NCBI GenBank assembly: GCA_030522415.1
Contig: CM060114.1
Location: forward strand, 23,541,304-23,605,303
Source: Channallabes apus
Taxonomy: Eukaryota; Chordata; Actinopteri; Siluriformes; Clariidae
DNA: 64,000 nucleotides
Direction: 5' to 3'
Every line of letters begins with the position of its first letter. Position 1 is the stretch's first letter. The translations under genes and the position numbers were made by a program. Under the pieces are notes generated by a model that was not told the origin of the DNA, did not search any database, and was given only the letters and a program-made list of their open reading frames with translations. Below are positions 11,267 to 22,023 of this stretch, one piece after another.

Positions 11267-11284
11267 TGGTGGCCCATACGGGGA
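11267..11284 (+). promoter_or_regulatory. Gypsy-like primer binding site
   Basis: TGGTGGCCCATACGGGG begins three bases after the 5' LTR. TGG pairs with the CCA end of a tRNA. I do not assign the tRNA. Confidence 0.7.
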
Positions 11285-11334
11285 GTCTGTTTATTAGGGT
11301 AATTTTCCGGTGTTGTGTGAATTCGTGGAGCAAA

Positions 11335-12411
11335 ATGGACGCTAACATGGCTACTGCTAGGACTAACATGCGTGCTAATGCTAGTAGGGCCGGGAGGGCC
11401 ATCTCTGTTGCTGCTAGTACAACCAAGGATGATGACTGTGAATTTGTGGTAAGACGTAATCCTAGTTCATTGATTAGTTCATTGTATATATCAGATAGAC
11501 ATGTTGATGCTAATACTGTGAGTCACATGTCTAACATGGCTGATAAAATACAAACAATGCGCACTGAACTTAATCAGTGTATGATGGATGTAGAGGCTAT
11601 GACTGAAAAGGTGGGTGTATTGGAGAGGAATTTCAGAGACTCCATGGACAGCAGCTTAAACCGCGAACTCAGTTTTCGACAGGCAGTAGACACCAAGCTA
11701 GATGAGCTGGAGCGCTACTGCCAAGAGTCGCTAGGGAAACTCGAGAAAGCCATAGCTGACTGTTTCATGCGCCGTGATATCGTCTGGGAGAAGCAGATGA
11801 AGAAGCTGCGCCTCTTTAACACGCCCACCGCCCTCAGAGCTGAAGTACTCACCTCGGCGTCTTCACCACCTCCATCTCTACACCCAGCCGATCGTCCAAA
11901 CACCGCAACTCCAGAGAAGGACAGCCAGGAGAAAGGGAAGAAAGGAGCACCACTGCCCACTTCTACTCTGGCCCAAGCCAGACTGTCCAACGCCCAGCCC
12001 CTCTCTGCACCCTCTCAGCTCTACCACGCCAAGCCAACGAATGCAGAGCCTCCTCAACCTACCTCGGAGCGGTCAGCCGCCCCACCCAGAGACCTCGCAG
12101 AGGTGGAACCTCCACAGTGGGAAGGTCTCCAGGTGGCGCTACTAGCCACTGTGGTGGATGTCGGAGCGACCCAAAACCAGGGCGTCTCCTTCGAACACCA
12201 CCAGGGGGCGTTACACCGTAAAGTTCCGAGGAAGAAGGGAGGAGCATGCCAGCTGGTAGTCCCACCAACAAACGTCCAGATGTTCTTACAAGACTTTCAC
12301 CAAAAGCCGTCGGGTGGCCACCGGGGGGGGCTGAAAACACTACTAAGCCTCCTTGACATCGCCTGGTGGCCCACCATCCGCAAGGACGTCTGGCGGCGTG
12401 GGAGCCTGTGA
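11335..12411 (+). pseudogene. Gypsy gag start fused to integrase zinc domain
   Basis: The open frame starts at ATG 11335, just inside the element. The first 150 or so residues include a coiled-coil-like segment (KIQTMRTELNQCMMDVEAM ... VGVLERNF), then a Pro/Ser-rich linker. From about residue 300 the sequence changes to an integrase zinc-binding domain (QDFHQKPSGGHRGGLKTLL, then LDIAWWPTIRKDVW). gag and integrase are normally thousands of bases apart, so this is a deletion fusion. The frame then shifts near 12385-12411 and the CxxC half of the zinc domain continues in the next frame (ACEVCQNTRSG). Confidence 0.75.
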
Positions 12412-12932
12412 GGTCTGCCAGAACACCCGGAGCGGGGCCAAGCGAACCAGTGGCCAGCAAAGAACGGTCACGCCCGTCGCCCCTCATCCCTGCAAACCCA
12501 AGGGAAGATCCGGGAGCTACCACCTGCCAGACCTCACCAGGGGCCGCGGGAGCAGCCTACCACCCAACAACAATCCACAGACCCAACCACCGATACAGAA
12601 TCGACTCACATTAGGATCACAGCGGAGGAAGAGACACCCTCACCATCCAGTCAGCCAGCCAAAGAAGCCAGCTACCACAGTTCCCGGCAGCACGAGGCGC
12701 CAGAGCTACCGGGCGGGTTGGTTTGGCGACGGACTCCATCTTTTCCATCTGCCCATCAAAAACTTATCAGGTGAGCTAGTGCCCAGTGGAAGGGTCCAGC
12801 TAAAAGACTCAAAAAAGAACCAATGGACTGACACTAGGTCTGGGGTCATCCCATGTAGCCGAATAAGTGGTTTAGATGATGCGCAAGTGCGGTTCTCTCC
12901 TCACACGCCAGGAGGCTGGGGGGGGGGGTCTA
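12392..12932 (+). pseudogene. Gypsy integrase zinc-domain end and tail
   Basis: A second frame, shifted against the fusion ORF, continues from the CEVCQNTRSGAKRTSGQ block (CxxC of the HHCC zinc domain) into low-complexity Pro/Gln-rich sequence. It remains open almost to the 3' LTR. No integrase core (DDE) is present. Confidence 0.6.
12911..12930 (+). promoter_or_regulatory. Gypsy-like polypurine tract
   Basis: GGAGGCTGGGGGGGGGGG directly before TCTA and the 3' LTR start at 12933. This is the expected site for plus-strand priming. Confidence 0.75.
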
Positions 12933-13644
12933 TGTAGCGCGGCCACATAAAGGGGCAGTTAAACAGCAGGGGAATGAATTAGGAGCTAATGTTGCTCACC
13001 TGCACCAACAAACTGGCCCCAGTCGGTTATTTTCGTCACCAAGACAACGGTGCTTTGGTTCCGGGGTTACGCTCACGCGTGCATGCGCAGCCGTGCCGCG
13101 AGGGAACCCCGATGACCTATCTGGTCACGTGTGCCGGTATAACGCCGGAACCGGCATGACATTCGTGACGGAGAGATGAGTCAGCACACTGCAGTAGTTG
13201 TGAGAGAAAGAGAGCCTGTTTGGTCGTATTTTGGATTACCTTGCCGGATTGCCATTCAGTACCCTTCTCATTCCGTTTCTTTGTTCTCCCAGATTTACCA
13301 TCATTTCCTGGTGAGAACGAACCGTCTCTCCTGTATACTATCCCATTCATTCAATAGCACGGACTTGGACATTCATACATACGCACTCACACACTCGCAC
13401 ACACTACTGACATTGTATATATTTGTTTATATTTTGTATATATTATTTTTTCGTTGCACTTCATTTGTTTGTTTGTCTTTTGTAAATAATACACTTTGGT
13501 TTGGTTTTGCAATTTGTTTTTGTCACCGTCTTTCCTTGCTCCGCGAAGGTTGCGCAATACCGGAAGTGAGTGTAATCTGCCCGTATATAGATTTATATAC
13601 CCGTTTTAGTGTAATTAGCTCTAAAAATAAATCTGAGCATTACA
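12933..13644 (+). repeat. Gypsy-like 3' LTR
   Basis: 712 bp, same length as the 5' LTR, ending GAGCATTACA, followed by the AGTT target duplication and the resumed Tc1 sequence GCCCATAGACATTGCC. Confidence 0.9.
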
Positions 13645-13844
13645 AGTTGCCCATAGACATTGCCTGATGAGTGCTAATGAATAAATTGAGTGCACCTGTG
13701 TGTAATCTAATGTCAGTACAAATACAGATGCTCTGTGACGGCCTCAGAGGTTGTCTAAGAGAATATTGGGAGCAACAACACCATGAAGTCCAAAGAACAC
13801 ACCAGACAGGTCAGGGATAAAGTTATTGAGAAATTTAAAGCAGG
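13645..13844 (+). repeat. Tc1-A piece 2 (between the two LTR insertions)
   Basis: Resumes the Tc1 5' untranslated region and carries the transposase start codon. It ends in CAGG (13841-13844), which is repeated at 37946-37949 on the other side of the ERV. Confidence 0.9.
13783..13844 (+). pseudogene. Tc1-A transposase, N-terminal 21 codons
   Basis: ATG at 13783 opens the Tc1 transposase reading frame, starting MKSKEHTRQVRDKVIEKF, at the beginning of the DNA-binding domain. The ERV interrupts it after about 20 codons; the gene resumes at 37950. Confidence 0.85.
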
Positions 13845-14404
13845 TGTAAGCATATTTTAATTACATATATTTGTGCATGCAGTAATATTACAGAAAACTA
13901 TTGATTTTATCTTATGGATGTGAGATGAAGTAAACGGAGTTGAGCCAAGGACAATGTGATGTCATAGTACCAAAGACACCATGTGATGTTCAGTATACAG
14001 TATGCACCCAACAAACCTTAGACTAGCAGCCATCTTAGAGATTTAATAGTAACCCTAGAAACGACACCAGATCAGCAGATATGACATAGCCCCAGACCTG
14101 ATGTAATCTCAGACATGGGGTGATCTTAACTGTGATGTAACAGGCATTGGATACACAAGCAACATGTCAAATTAAATAACCAAAAAACACACACACACAG
14201 TGATCTGAATAATAAGTTTAATAAAGAAATAGACACAAAATAGTATGTGTATCTACATAGTGAATATTATACAATACAAAGTATTAGGCCCAACATAAAA
14301 AAGTATAAAAAATACATGGGGCCTGGGTAAGCATCAGAAGCAAAATAAAATGAGAAGTCAATTAGCAAAACCTCCTGTGAGGAAGGGCAACACTAATTTA
14401 AAAA

Positions 14405-14945
14405 TCAGTGAAAGGAAATAGAAACAGAAATGCCGCGATTTGGATTTGGCACAGGTGCGGAAGCAAAATCTGTTTGGGTACCAACAGACACTTTAACATC
14501 GGTCTGGGTGCCAACACTTACGTGACAAACAGGTCTTAAGAGTAGCGGAGCTGGCGTTGTAGATTCAGGCCGTACAGGCCTAAAAGAAAATGGATAAGGG
14601 CTATCCGCACGCGGCCTCTTAGAAGGACCCGGTTTGGGATCAACATTCTTGGAAAAAGTGAGACCTGTCTCCTCTAGGAACTGCAGTAACGAAGCAGATG
14701 GCTCGGGCTCATCCTCAGTAAAACTCACGAGGCCCGGTCCATGACAGGTTCAGTAGGAGTGTAGTCAGTAGGACTGTGAGCCGGACTGCTCTGGCTGTCC
14801 GAGTCGTCCAAAGCGACGTGGTGATCATTCGTGCAGATGCGATTAGCTATAAGAATAAAAATATAAGGATAAAAATACGTAAATACAATAAAAGTCACAA
14901 ACTTAGACAAATAATTAAAATAATATGTAAAAGATGCTTACCCAT
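14405..14945 (-). pseudogene. antisense LTR gene, 5' LTR copy (frameshifted)
   Basis: On the minus strand ATG at 14945-14943 is followed one base later by GTAAGC, a good splice donor. An intron of 95 nt would end in TTCTTATAG at 14847, and the exon from 14846 continues in the same phase as that ATG. The exon encodes an acidic, Ser/Pro-rich stretch, then a basic SKRPRAD cluster (possible nuclear signal) and two copies of VSVGTQTD. In this copy a missing base near 14725-14732 breaks the frame into 14725-14910 and 14405-14728. I do not recognise the protein. Confidence 0.5.
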
Positions 14946-14990
14946 GGCCTGTCTCTTGAAAACTGTAGAGTAAAGCGGAAGCACCAAGAA

Positions 14991-14996
14991 TTTATA
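14991..14996 (-). promoter_or_regulatory. antisense TATA box in 5' LTR
   Basis: TATAAATT read on the minus strand, about 46 bases upstream of the candidate antisense ATG. That spacing suits a transcription start 20 or so bases before the ATG. Confidence 0.4.
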
Positions 14997-15243
14997 GCAG
15001 ACGTAAGCGCCACCCCAATATTTTTTAAGTTGAACAACAAAAGTGAAAAGATAATGGAAACTAATTTGAAAGGAAAATAAGTTATATTGGAAGCAAAATT
15101 TGGTAAAAGATGGAGTCAGATAACGAGGTATATGACGTATAATGAAAATGTAATTTTATTGGTTGAAAAATTTGATAAGGAACCATAAAAAAATAATGAG
15201 CAAATGAGGGGGCCAGATGAGCGTCCCGCCCCCTGTAAAACTG

Positions 15244-15251
15244 TATAAAAG
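15244..15251 (+). promoter_or_regulatory. ERV LTR TATA box (sense)
   Basis: TATAAAAG in the context CTGTATAAAAGAAGG, about 105 bases before the AATAAA. It places the start of R near 15270. The same box is at 37701 in the 3' LTR. Confidence 0.7.
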
Positions 15252-15348
15252 AAGGCACCGATGTCACAGTAGATCAGTCTGTTCTTGGTGATGCTCTGAT
15301 TCACAGCTTAGGCATCTTCAAGACTGGCTCACTTTGTTTTATTGTTGC

Positions 15349-15354
15349 AATAAA
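15349..15354 (+). terminator. ERV polyadenylation signal
   Basis: AATAAA in GTTGCAATAAAACTT; the counterpart in the 3' LTR is at 37806-37811. Confidence 0.7.
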
Positions 15355-15502
15355 ACTTATCCTTACTTCATTTAGATCTACATGGAATCCAGAGTCTTTC
15401 TTTAATTTCTTTAATTTATTTTATTCAAGTTACAGTATTTGTTTAATGTTTTAAATTAGGGCAACTTCGGTGTGGGGAGAATAAAAAATCCACCACATTT
15501 CT

Positions 15503-15520
15503 TGGTGACCCCGACTGCGA
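15503..15520 (+). promoter_or_regulatory. ERV primer binding site, tRNA-Trp type
   Basis: TGGTGACCCCGAC matches the complement of the tRNA-Trp 3' end for 13 bases, then diverges slightly (TGCGA). It lies five bases after the 5' LTR. Confidence 0.75.
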
Positions 15521-15596
15521 TTTCCTTCGCGGAGGGCCTTCCGGGGACCTGGGACTTCGCGGGCTGACAGACCATCAACTTATGCCGGCATAAAAA

Positions 15597-15606
15597 AGGT
15601 AAGCAG
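15597..15606 (+). promoter_or_regulatory. ERV candidate major splice donor
   Basis: AAGGTAAGCA in the leader is close to the consensus donor (AG/GTAAG). Candidate acceptors are TTTTTGTGTAG near 22334 and TATTGTGTAG at 30420 just before env. Confidence 0.5.
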
Positions 15607-16359
15607 AAAACCTGTTTGATCAAATTTCTGCATTAGAAGTTCATGGTCTGTTAGTGTGCGTGCTTCCAGCTGGAGAGGTAACTCCTAGGGTATATTGAAC
15701 ACAATTATTTTAAAAGTTGCCAAAATTGATAAATTGAATTGACAAATTAATTGATATATTTAAATTAATTGCTGCATTTTTGCTGATATATAAAAGACTG
15801 GATGAAGTAACGAAACAGTAGGAGATCTCCATTTTGTTTTATTTTTTGTGTGATTTTTGTTTTATATTTTCTTTATTACAGTGGTTACAAAATTGGAATG
15901 GCGATCTCGCCGCGTATACCGCCGTTTAAAGGCAACAGCGGCCAAAATAAATCAGTTGCATTTCAAAGTCATTCGTAAAATGGCCGCCAGGTGGCGCAAA
16001 ATGACATTTTCATTCATCGCAGTAAATACAACAGTGATGGTAATTTCCACAACAAACATGAAAAATCTGAACCAGAGCTATTAATGTGTACTGTACAATA
16101 ATGAGTAAAAAAAATTATAGTAGATTTATTAACTGAAATAAATGACCATATTTTTCAAGAGAATTTTCAAGCCCCACTCATCAAACAAAATTATAACGAA
16201 ATCGGCCAAGTTTACTATTTATTTAAATATAAATTTATAAACCAATGAGATCAAATAACACCAAGTTATTATTATAACAAGCTTACTTCGTCACTTATCC
16301 AGAGCTTGCTTTATTAACCTTGCCTTATTTAACGTTACTTGGGTGCATTGTGTTTAAGT

Positions 16360-16430
16360 GCTTACTTGGTGTAGCGGTTAGAGCACACGGTCAGTGATAC
16401 ATAAAGCGCCGGTTCGAATCCCGGGGGATG
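16360..16430 (+). repeat. tRNA-like block T1
   Basis: Carries box A TGGTGTAGCGG (16367-16377) and a perfect box B GGTTCGAATCC (16411-16421) at tRNA spacing. The anticodon arm does not fold, so this is a tRNA-derived repeat, not a tRNA gene. Confidence 0.6.
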
Positions 16431-16597
16431 ATGTTTTAAATTTTTTTATTTTAATTATAGCAAAATTAAAATAAAAAAATTGTTGTATTTTGATTTTGCT
16501 TCAGCATACTATAGAAAAAACAGCAAACTCGCACGCAACCAGTTTGTATTCTTTAAATTTAGGGGAGTGACGGCTCGGTCTGCTGCTGCTGCGTGTA

Positions 16598-16617
16598 TGT
16601 GTGTGTGTGTGTGTGTC
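16598..16617. repeat. (GT)n microsatellite
   Basis: Short GT tract inside H1. The equivalent position in H2 (about 40402-40418) also has a GT tract. Confidence 0.8.
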
Positions 16618-16939
16618 ATTATACTGATGAAAAGTGGTGGCCATCTGCAGTACCGGGAGTTTTGATTTACGACAGCTGTTTACGGCAGTGTAGTCCAGTG
16701 CGGGAGATGCATTGTGGGTAATGAAGTCCGGTGTTACATCTGTTACATTTTTGATAACAATAGTTTTTTTACAAACATTTCTAAACCAATAAGATCAAAT
16801 GACACCAAGTTTAAAACAGATAAAATACACGTCCAAATAGTATAATTGTATAACAGGCTTACTTCGTTACTTATTTAACGCTTGCTTTCAAAGAAGTCGA
16901 GTGGCTTATTAACGTCACGGAGGTGTGTTGTTTCTTAGT

Positions 16940-17010
16940 GCCTGGTTGGTGTAGCGGTTAGAGCGCTCGGTCAGGGATTTACAAAGCATTGGTTCGAATC
17001 CCGGATAATG
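16940..17010 (+). repeat. tRNA-like block T2
   Basis: Same family as T1: box A TGGTGTAGCGG (16947-16957) and box B GGTTCGAATCC (16991-17001). It lies about 580 bases from T1 within a diverged direct repeat of the left arm (shared CTTACTTCGT.ACTTAT and GGTGTAGCGGTTAGAGC). Confidence 0.6.
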
Positions 17011-18358
17011 CTGTTTTAAAAAATTGTTCTATTTTAATTTTACTCAGCAAACAAACAGCAAACAAAAAAATTTATTATTCAGAGCACGATATACAACCGT
17101 AATGAGTCCCATGTGACCAACGTATTTAACCGTGATGAGTCCATAAAATCAGTAGCAGCTAATAATTACTAATTACTTTAGTTAATGCTGCTACTGATTT
17201 TATTCCAGCTTACCTGTTCAGGTTGATTGCGATTCTTTTTAAAATATTGTCTCAGTTTTATATGTTGTTCGTCTTGATGTTTGTCTTCTTTTCACTTGGC
17301 AACACTCAAATGCAAATTATTCACCGTGAATCAGCTGTTCTCACCTATCCATTCAGAGAAACTGAATGAGCTGAAATGAGCCTTTGTTTCACGACCGCGA
17401 CACCCCTCTCTCTCACGCACATACAGTACAGAGTAGACCAAATCATTACAGTACATACTTTATCCAACGAACATGAAAAATATCCACATAATGATGAGTT
17501 AAGAAGCATTGCTTAATTTTCGTTTAGACAGACTGTTTGTATCTGATTATTGGTATTATTAAAGAACAGCAGCACAAACAACAACACAAGGGCTTGTACA
17601 GCAAAGAGTTAAATTTGTAACAGTAAAAGGCATCCGAATTTAAATATATAAATTACTAGAAACAAATTGAGCACACTATCAGAATAAAAAATAGAACAAA
17701 TCAAATGTTTTTTACACATACACAAGGAGGATAATGATACCGAGTTTATATTAAAATATCAAATATTGTAATATTGTTTTTGTGTTATTATAAATAATGA
17801 AATGCAGTAGGCTGTTATGGTCATCATCAAAAGAAAATATATTAAGTAACAGATAATATTAGGTTTATATTTCAAATTAGATAAAATGCTGATTTTCCAG
17901 CAGTAAAATTATTGTATCTCTACAGTTTACAAAACCTCCGCTGCGTGTATTCATTCACAGGCTCCAGAGCACGCACAGAGAAATAGGAGACTGTGGTTTA
18001 GGAGTGGATTGGAGAGAAGAGAGCTGTTCAGTTACTATAAAAAAAAATCAAAAAATATATATAAAACATAATATGATCTTTTTGAGTTATGAGGTTTTTT
18101 TTATTATACATAGGACAACCTTTCAGTTTTGTAAATATTCTAGTTATAGTGTGTTAAGTTTTTCTTTAGGTTAAACGGTTTTGAGAATTAGACCATCCAG
18201 CTAAGATCAATATTATGTCGTTGATTGATAAAATCTGGATTAAAGATATTTTATTTTGTTTTATTTATTTCATTTGTATTTTTCATCTTCCCTCCCTGAG
18301 GGATTGCCACCTTATTGTGGTCAGGGGATTTGCGTGCCTCAGTGCTTGGATGTTTACC

Positions 18359-18375
18359 GAGGGCTCAAGGGAGGT

Positions 18376-18416
<41 letters not shown>

Positions 18417-18540
18417 TGTGTGTGTGCGCGCGTGCGCTGTAGCCTGTGCTTTTTTCAGCTGATTTTTCCGCTACCGCAGATCAGTTTATCAACTTGTAAT
18501 ATATAAATTTTAGGAATATATTAACATGTGGAGACATCAT
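18359..18540 (+). repeat. internal direct repeat of H1, copy 1
   Basis: GAGGGCTCAAGGGAGGTGTG, a GT tract, TTTTTCCGCTACCGCAGATC and TTAGGAATATATTAACATGT recur in the same order at 19074-19250. The two copies differ mainly in GT-tract length. Confidence 0.8.
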
Positions 18541-19073
18541 TATATGTTGAATGGAACTTGTAAGCCTTTGAATGGTGTTAAAAATACTTGCAAAACAAGT
18601 ATTGCAGCCATACATTGGAGGGAACTTCTGAGGTGGTCAGTGATTGATGGCACGGTCGGTCGGAGGGGGTTGTGATCACACCTATAGATCTTTTGTTCTA
18701 GGCTATCGGTCAAATATCTCTCCACTTGGAAGCAAAAACATGCAAGGGATTTCAGCATCTCGACGCACATACTAAGCTGTTTATAAAGTAGACACTGTTT
18801 GTTTTTTCATTTTGTAATCTTTCCCGTGTTTACCGTGTACTGTACAATGTATATTCATTTTTTAATGAATTACTGTAAATACTACACATTCCGTTGATTT
18901 ACCAGAAATGACTTCTGTTTTTTGTGTGTGCTAAACTAAACTTCAGGGTCAAAGTAATAGCGATTTTATTTGAAAAGTATTATATATTTACAATGCTGAT
19001 AAGTTCAAGCTTAGATTCATATATAAACTGCTTCAAAGTCTTTCCACCCTGTGACCGCTGAAATCCGACAGAC

Positions 19074-19250
19074 GCAGGGCTCAAGGGAGGTGTGTGTGTG
19101 TCTGTGTGTTTGTGTGTGCGCGCGTGTGTATGTGTGTGTGTGCGTGTGCGCTGCAGCCTGTCATTTTCAGCGGATTTTTCCGCTACCGCAGATCAGTTTA
19201 TCAACTTGTAATATATACATTTTAGGAATATATTAACATGTGCAGACATT
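19074..19250 (+). repeat. internal direct repeat of H1, copy 2
   Basis: Second copy of the unit at 18359-18540, about 715 bases downstream. The GT tract is interrupted by CGCGCG. Confidence 0.8.
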
Positions 19251-19287
19251 TAAGGGTGCGCTGCCCTCTCTTGCCCCTGCGTAGAGC

Positions 19288-19288
<1 letters not shown>

Positions 19289-19319
<31 letters not shown>

Positions 19320-19336
19320 CTATCTATCTATCTATT
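19289..19336. repeat. (CA)n plus (TCTA)n microsatellite
   Basis: CA tract followed by five TCTA-type units. Confidence 0.9.
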
Positions 19337-19934
19337 ATATAAATACACATTTGGAATCTGCATCTACATTTTCTGTTATAAGTATAGAATTAGGTTCAGC
19401 TGAGACTCATGATCAATGGTGTTAGGGTACTTATGTAGTGATAATTAGTTTCAGCCAAATCATTAAAACTAACAATGGACTATGACACTCTTGTTTTACA
19501 CACATTGTTTTAGCGATAGTTTCACGGAAGCGAGTTCAGAACTAATCTAACCAAACCAAGAAAAAAAAAAAACATCCGAAGCTTCAAATAGAATGAACGA
19601 ACTAATGAAATTGATATATATGTAATTGATATACTGTATATACAGACGTGTGTGTGTCATTTTAATTCAACTGAACATTTTAATGCTTTCTGATACACTT
19701 ATCAACTTATCGACACACACTTATCAACACAAACTCTCCGTGCACGCACACACACAATCTCTAAAAAATTAATATTAATAACATACATATACAAATAAAC
19801 AAAAATATAAACGTCTATATTGAAGTCTACGGTGAACGCAGAGTCCGCTAAGCACACGTGATGACGCGCGCGCCCTCACCTCTGTTACGGCTGCCTACAG
19901 TATTTGGCCAAAAGAATTATAATAATTGAACGAT

Positions 19935-20039
19935 ATGCCTGGTCCTGGAAAGAGACATCAACAGTCCGGCGCTGAGAAACGAAAGAACCGAAAGAAAAAA
20001 AAGCCTAAGATGAAGCCCGTGCATCAATTCCAGAAATAA
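19935..20039 (+). pseudogene. short hAT-like transposase start (possible)
   Basis: A 34-codon frame from ATG 19935 to TAA, very basic, with the segment KRHQQSGAEKRKNRKKKK. An SGA.KRK pattern right after the start Met is common in hAT-family transposases. No BED zinc finger or catalytic core follows, so at most a remnant remains. Confidence 0.3.
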
Positions 20040-20774
20040 AACTTTACTTTATTCTGTCGACGTTAATAATGTAATAACGTAACATTAACGTAAAATAACG
20101 CAAATTTCATTTAACAGCAGGGGGGACAATAAATATATATTTTTATAAATTTATTGCATTGTTTATGTTGTTTACAGTCAAGCCATCAACATACAATAAA
20201 ATGTAAACATGAGATCTAAACTAAAAACTGTGCTCCCTGTGCTGGTGCTGGCAATATCATCTCTTTGTTCTGCTGTCTCCGGCTCCCTCCCTGGTTCTGA
20301 ATCTGCCCCTTCCTCTACTCTCAGAACAGACTGACTCCTGAAGCAGAAAAAAAATGCAGGAAATTATGTTTTCTAACATGCGTTAGATAGTTTTTTTTTA
20401 TCACTCTATACACAATACTTTGCTATTTTTATAGATGTTGAGCAGCGTGAGCAAGCCCGAGATCATATTAACGTTAATTATCACCAGCCGGCATTAATAG
20501 CACACGAGTAACGTGAGTTGGACGCACACCAATCGATTCGACTATGGTTAATCGCTCACTCCGTAGGCTCCCTGAATAGGCGGGAAAGGGATGGAACCGC
20601 GCATTCGTCCCGGCAGGAAAAAAAAAACTAAACAGATCTAACAGATGAGGACTCAGATTAATGTGCAAAAAATATATAATAAAACTATATAAGTCTACAT
20701 AGCCTTTATAAGACTCTACCTTAAGCGCACTTAAAACATTTTAGTTAGTTTTAAAATAAAACAATTTTAAAACA

Positions 20775-20845
20775 TCACTCGGGATTCGAACTGGCACTTT
20801 GTAGATCACTGGCCGAGCGTTCTAACCGCTACACCAAGCGGCCAC
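20775..20845 (-). repeat. tRNA-like block T3 (inverted)
   Basis: Minus-strand counterpart of T1/T2, with box A TGGTGTAGCGG at 20836-20826 and a box B with one change at 20792-20782. It lies in the right arm of H1, opposite in orientation to T1, which makes the arms a fold-back pair. Confidence 0.6.
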
Positions 20846-21653
20846 TTAGAGACAATGCACACCAGAGACGTTAATAAGCCGCTCGACTTCTTTGAAAGCA
20901 AGCGTACGTCTTTGATAAGTGACGAAGTAAGCCTGTTATAATAATAACTTGGTGTTATTTGATCTTATTGGTTTAGAAATTTATATTTAAATAAAACCCT
21001 ACACACTTCTTTTCTAATTACACGTGATAAAATCTAAAGGGTCACTGTGTTAATATTTATTGTGCTTAAATTTGATCTTAATAAGATTTGATTTAATTTG
21101 AATTCTACATTTGTACTGTAATTATAGTACTGTGATTATGAATTCGGTCAACTACAGTGTTTCACTTGATGTTATCGGCTATTACGTGTATTATTGAGGC
21201 AGAGAATGAACTACGGCATGAGGCGTCAGTCTGTAGTTATATAGCGCCACTCAGTGGTAAAAGCCAGCAAATGCACAGCAAATGCACATCCCGTAATGCG
21301 GCGGCGACGTTACATACGACGCTCCGATTTTGTAACCACTGTAGTTTATACGTTGTGTGATAGCTGAGGTAACGCCACTGTGTTTGGGCTAGAGCCCGTA
21401 TATGAGGCATCGCCAACAAGTGGGGCTGGACCCAGATGGAAAAACTTCCTGCAAATCACTAAATAGGGAACTTTATTCGTTACCCAGACGTGGCAGGTGG
21501 TAAGAGTCCTGTAGCAAGACGCTGAGTATAGAACTCACTGATTTGTGAGCTGGTACCAAGACGCGGAACTGGGCAGGTTCTTTTCAAGTTTTTCAGATTT
21601 TTAAGTATTTATTGTGAAAAAGTCCTGTAGGTGGTTGTGCTGTAATCTCGAGT

Positions 21654-21750
21654 CCTAGGGCTAGAACCCACTCGTGTGAGGTATCGCTAGGAGCAGTACT
21701 GCAATCAAGTTTCCTAGGGCTAGAACCCATGTGTATGAGGTATCGCTAGG
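21654..21750 (+). repeat. leader array 1: CCTAGGGCTAGAACCC units
   Basis: Two units starting at 21654 and 21713 (period 59) share CCTAGGGCTAGAACCCA...TGAGGTATCGCTAGG. The ends CCTAG and CTAGG can pair. A diverged third unit, GGGCTAGAGCCC...TGAGGCATCGCC, lies at 21385-21415. Such leader hairpins could serve RNA dimerisation or packaging; this is inference. Confidence 0.7.
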
Positions 21751-22023
21751 GAACATAAGGTGATTGCTTGTTGAAAATTCCTAGAGGTGGTATTGAAGTT
21801 TTCTGGGCCCAGGTTGTTATTGTTTTATTGTTGAAAATTGTTCTTAGTACTCCAAATTTTTTGCAATTGTTGTAAAAGCGCTTGTGTTGTTTGTTGCTTG
21901 TATGTCCTGTATGTGTGTCTTTTAAATGTTTGTGTATGTTATATCTATGTGTAAAGATTTTGTTGAATTTATGTGTATGAGTAAAATATAATGAATAGAT
22001 TATAAGTTATACAGCATTAGTGT

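Larger units (their letters stand above)
10552..13644 (+). mobile_element. Ty3/Gypsy-like LTR element, internally deleted
   Basis: Two direct LTRs of 712 bp each (10552-11263 and 12933-13644), both TG...CA, flank only 1.67 kb of internal DNA. The target duplication AGTT is visible at 10548-10551 and 13645-13648. The interior joins the start of a gag-like gene to the zinc-binding end of an integrase, so protease, RT, RNase H and the integrase core are missing. The two LTRs differ at only about a dozen positions by eye, so the insertion is fairly recent. It would depend on a full-length relative for movement. Confidence 0.85.
13845..15497 (+). repeat. ERV 5' LTR
   Basis: 1653 bp. U3 runs from 13845 to about 15270, with TATAAAAG at 15244. 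R ends soon after the AATAAA at 15349. U5 ends CCACCACA at 15497. U3 contains an antisense reading frame described separately. Compared with the 3' LTR it lacks one C near 14728 and has a shorter CA tract. Confidence 0.9.
15498..15878 (+). other. ERV leader, part 1
   Basis: Untranslated leader with the primer site and splice donor. GC-rich at the start (GCGGAGGGCCTTCCGGGGAC can form a hairpin), then AT-rich. It is cut at 15878 by the fold-back element and continues at 21342. Confidence 0.7.
15879..21341. mobile_element. CAGTGGTTAC fold-back element, long copy (H1)
   Basis: A 5.46-kb insertion in the ERV leader. Its ends are CAGTGGTTACAAAATTGGA and the inverted TCCGATTTTGTAACCACTG (19 bp, one mismatch), with TA next to both. 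Long stretches of the two arms are imperfect inverted copies (about 16238-16330 against 20884-20985), each carrying a tRNA-like block. The interior has GT/CA microsatellites, a 180-bp direct repeat and a short hAT-like start (19935-20039). CAGTG termini and that start suggest hAT ancestry, but I could not find an 8-bp target duplication. Confidence 0.7.

Noticed and set aside
16360..16430. Calling T1-T5 as tRNA genes
   Set aside because: Boxes A and B are good but the anticodon arms do not fold in a standard way and the copies lie inside transposable elements.
18215..18506. Plus-strand frames rich in Cys-Val around the GT tract
   Set aside because: Translation of a GT microsatellite, not a protein.
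15879..21341. Firm hAT assignment of the CAGTGGTTAC element
   Set aside because: No 8-bp target duplication at either copy and only a 34-codon transposase-like start; left as unresolved.
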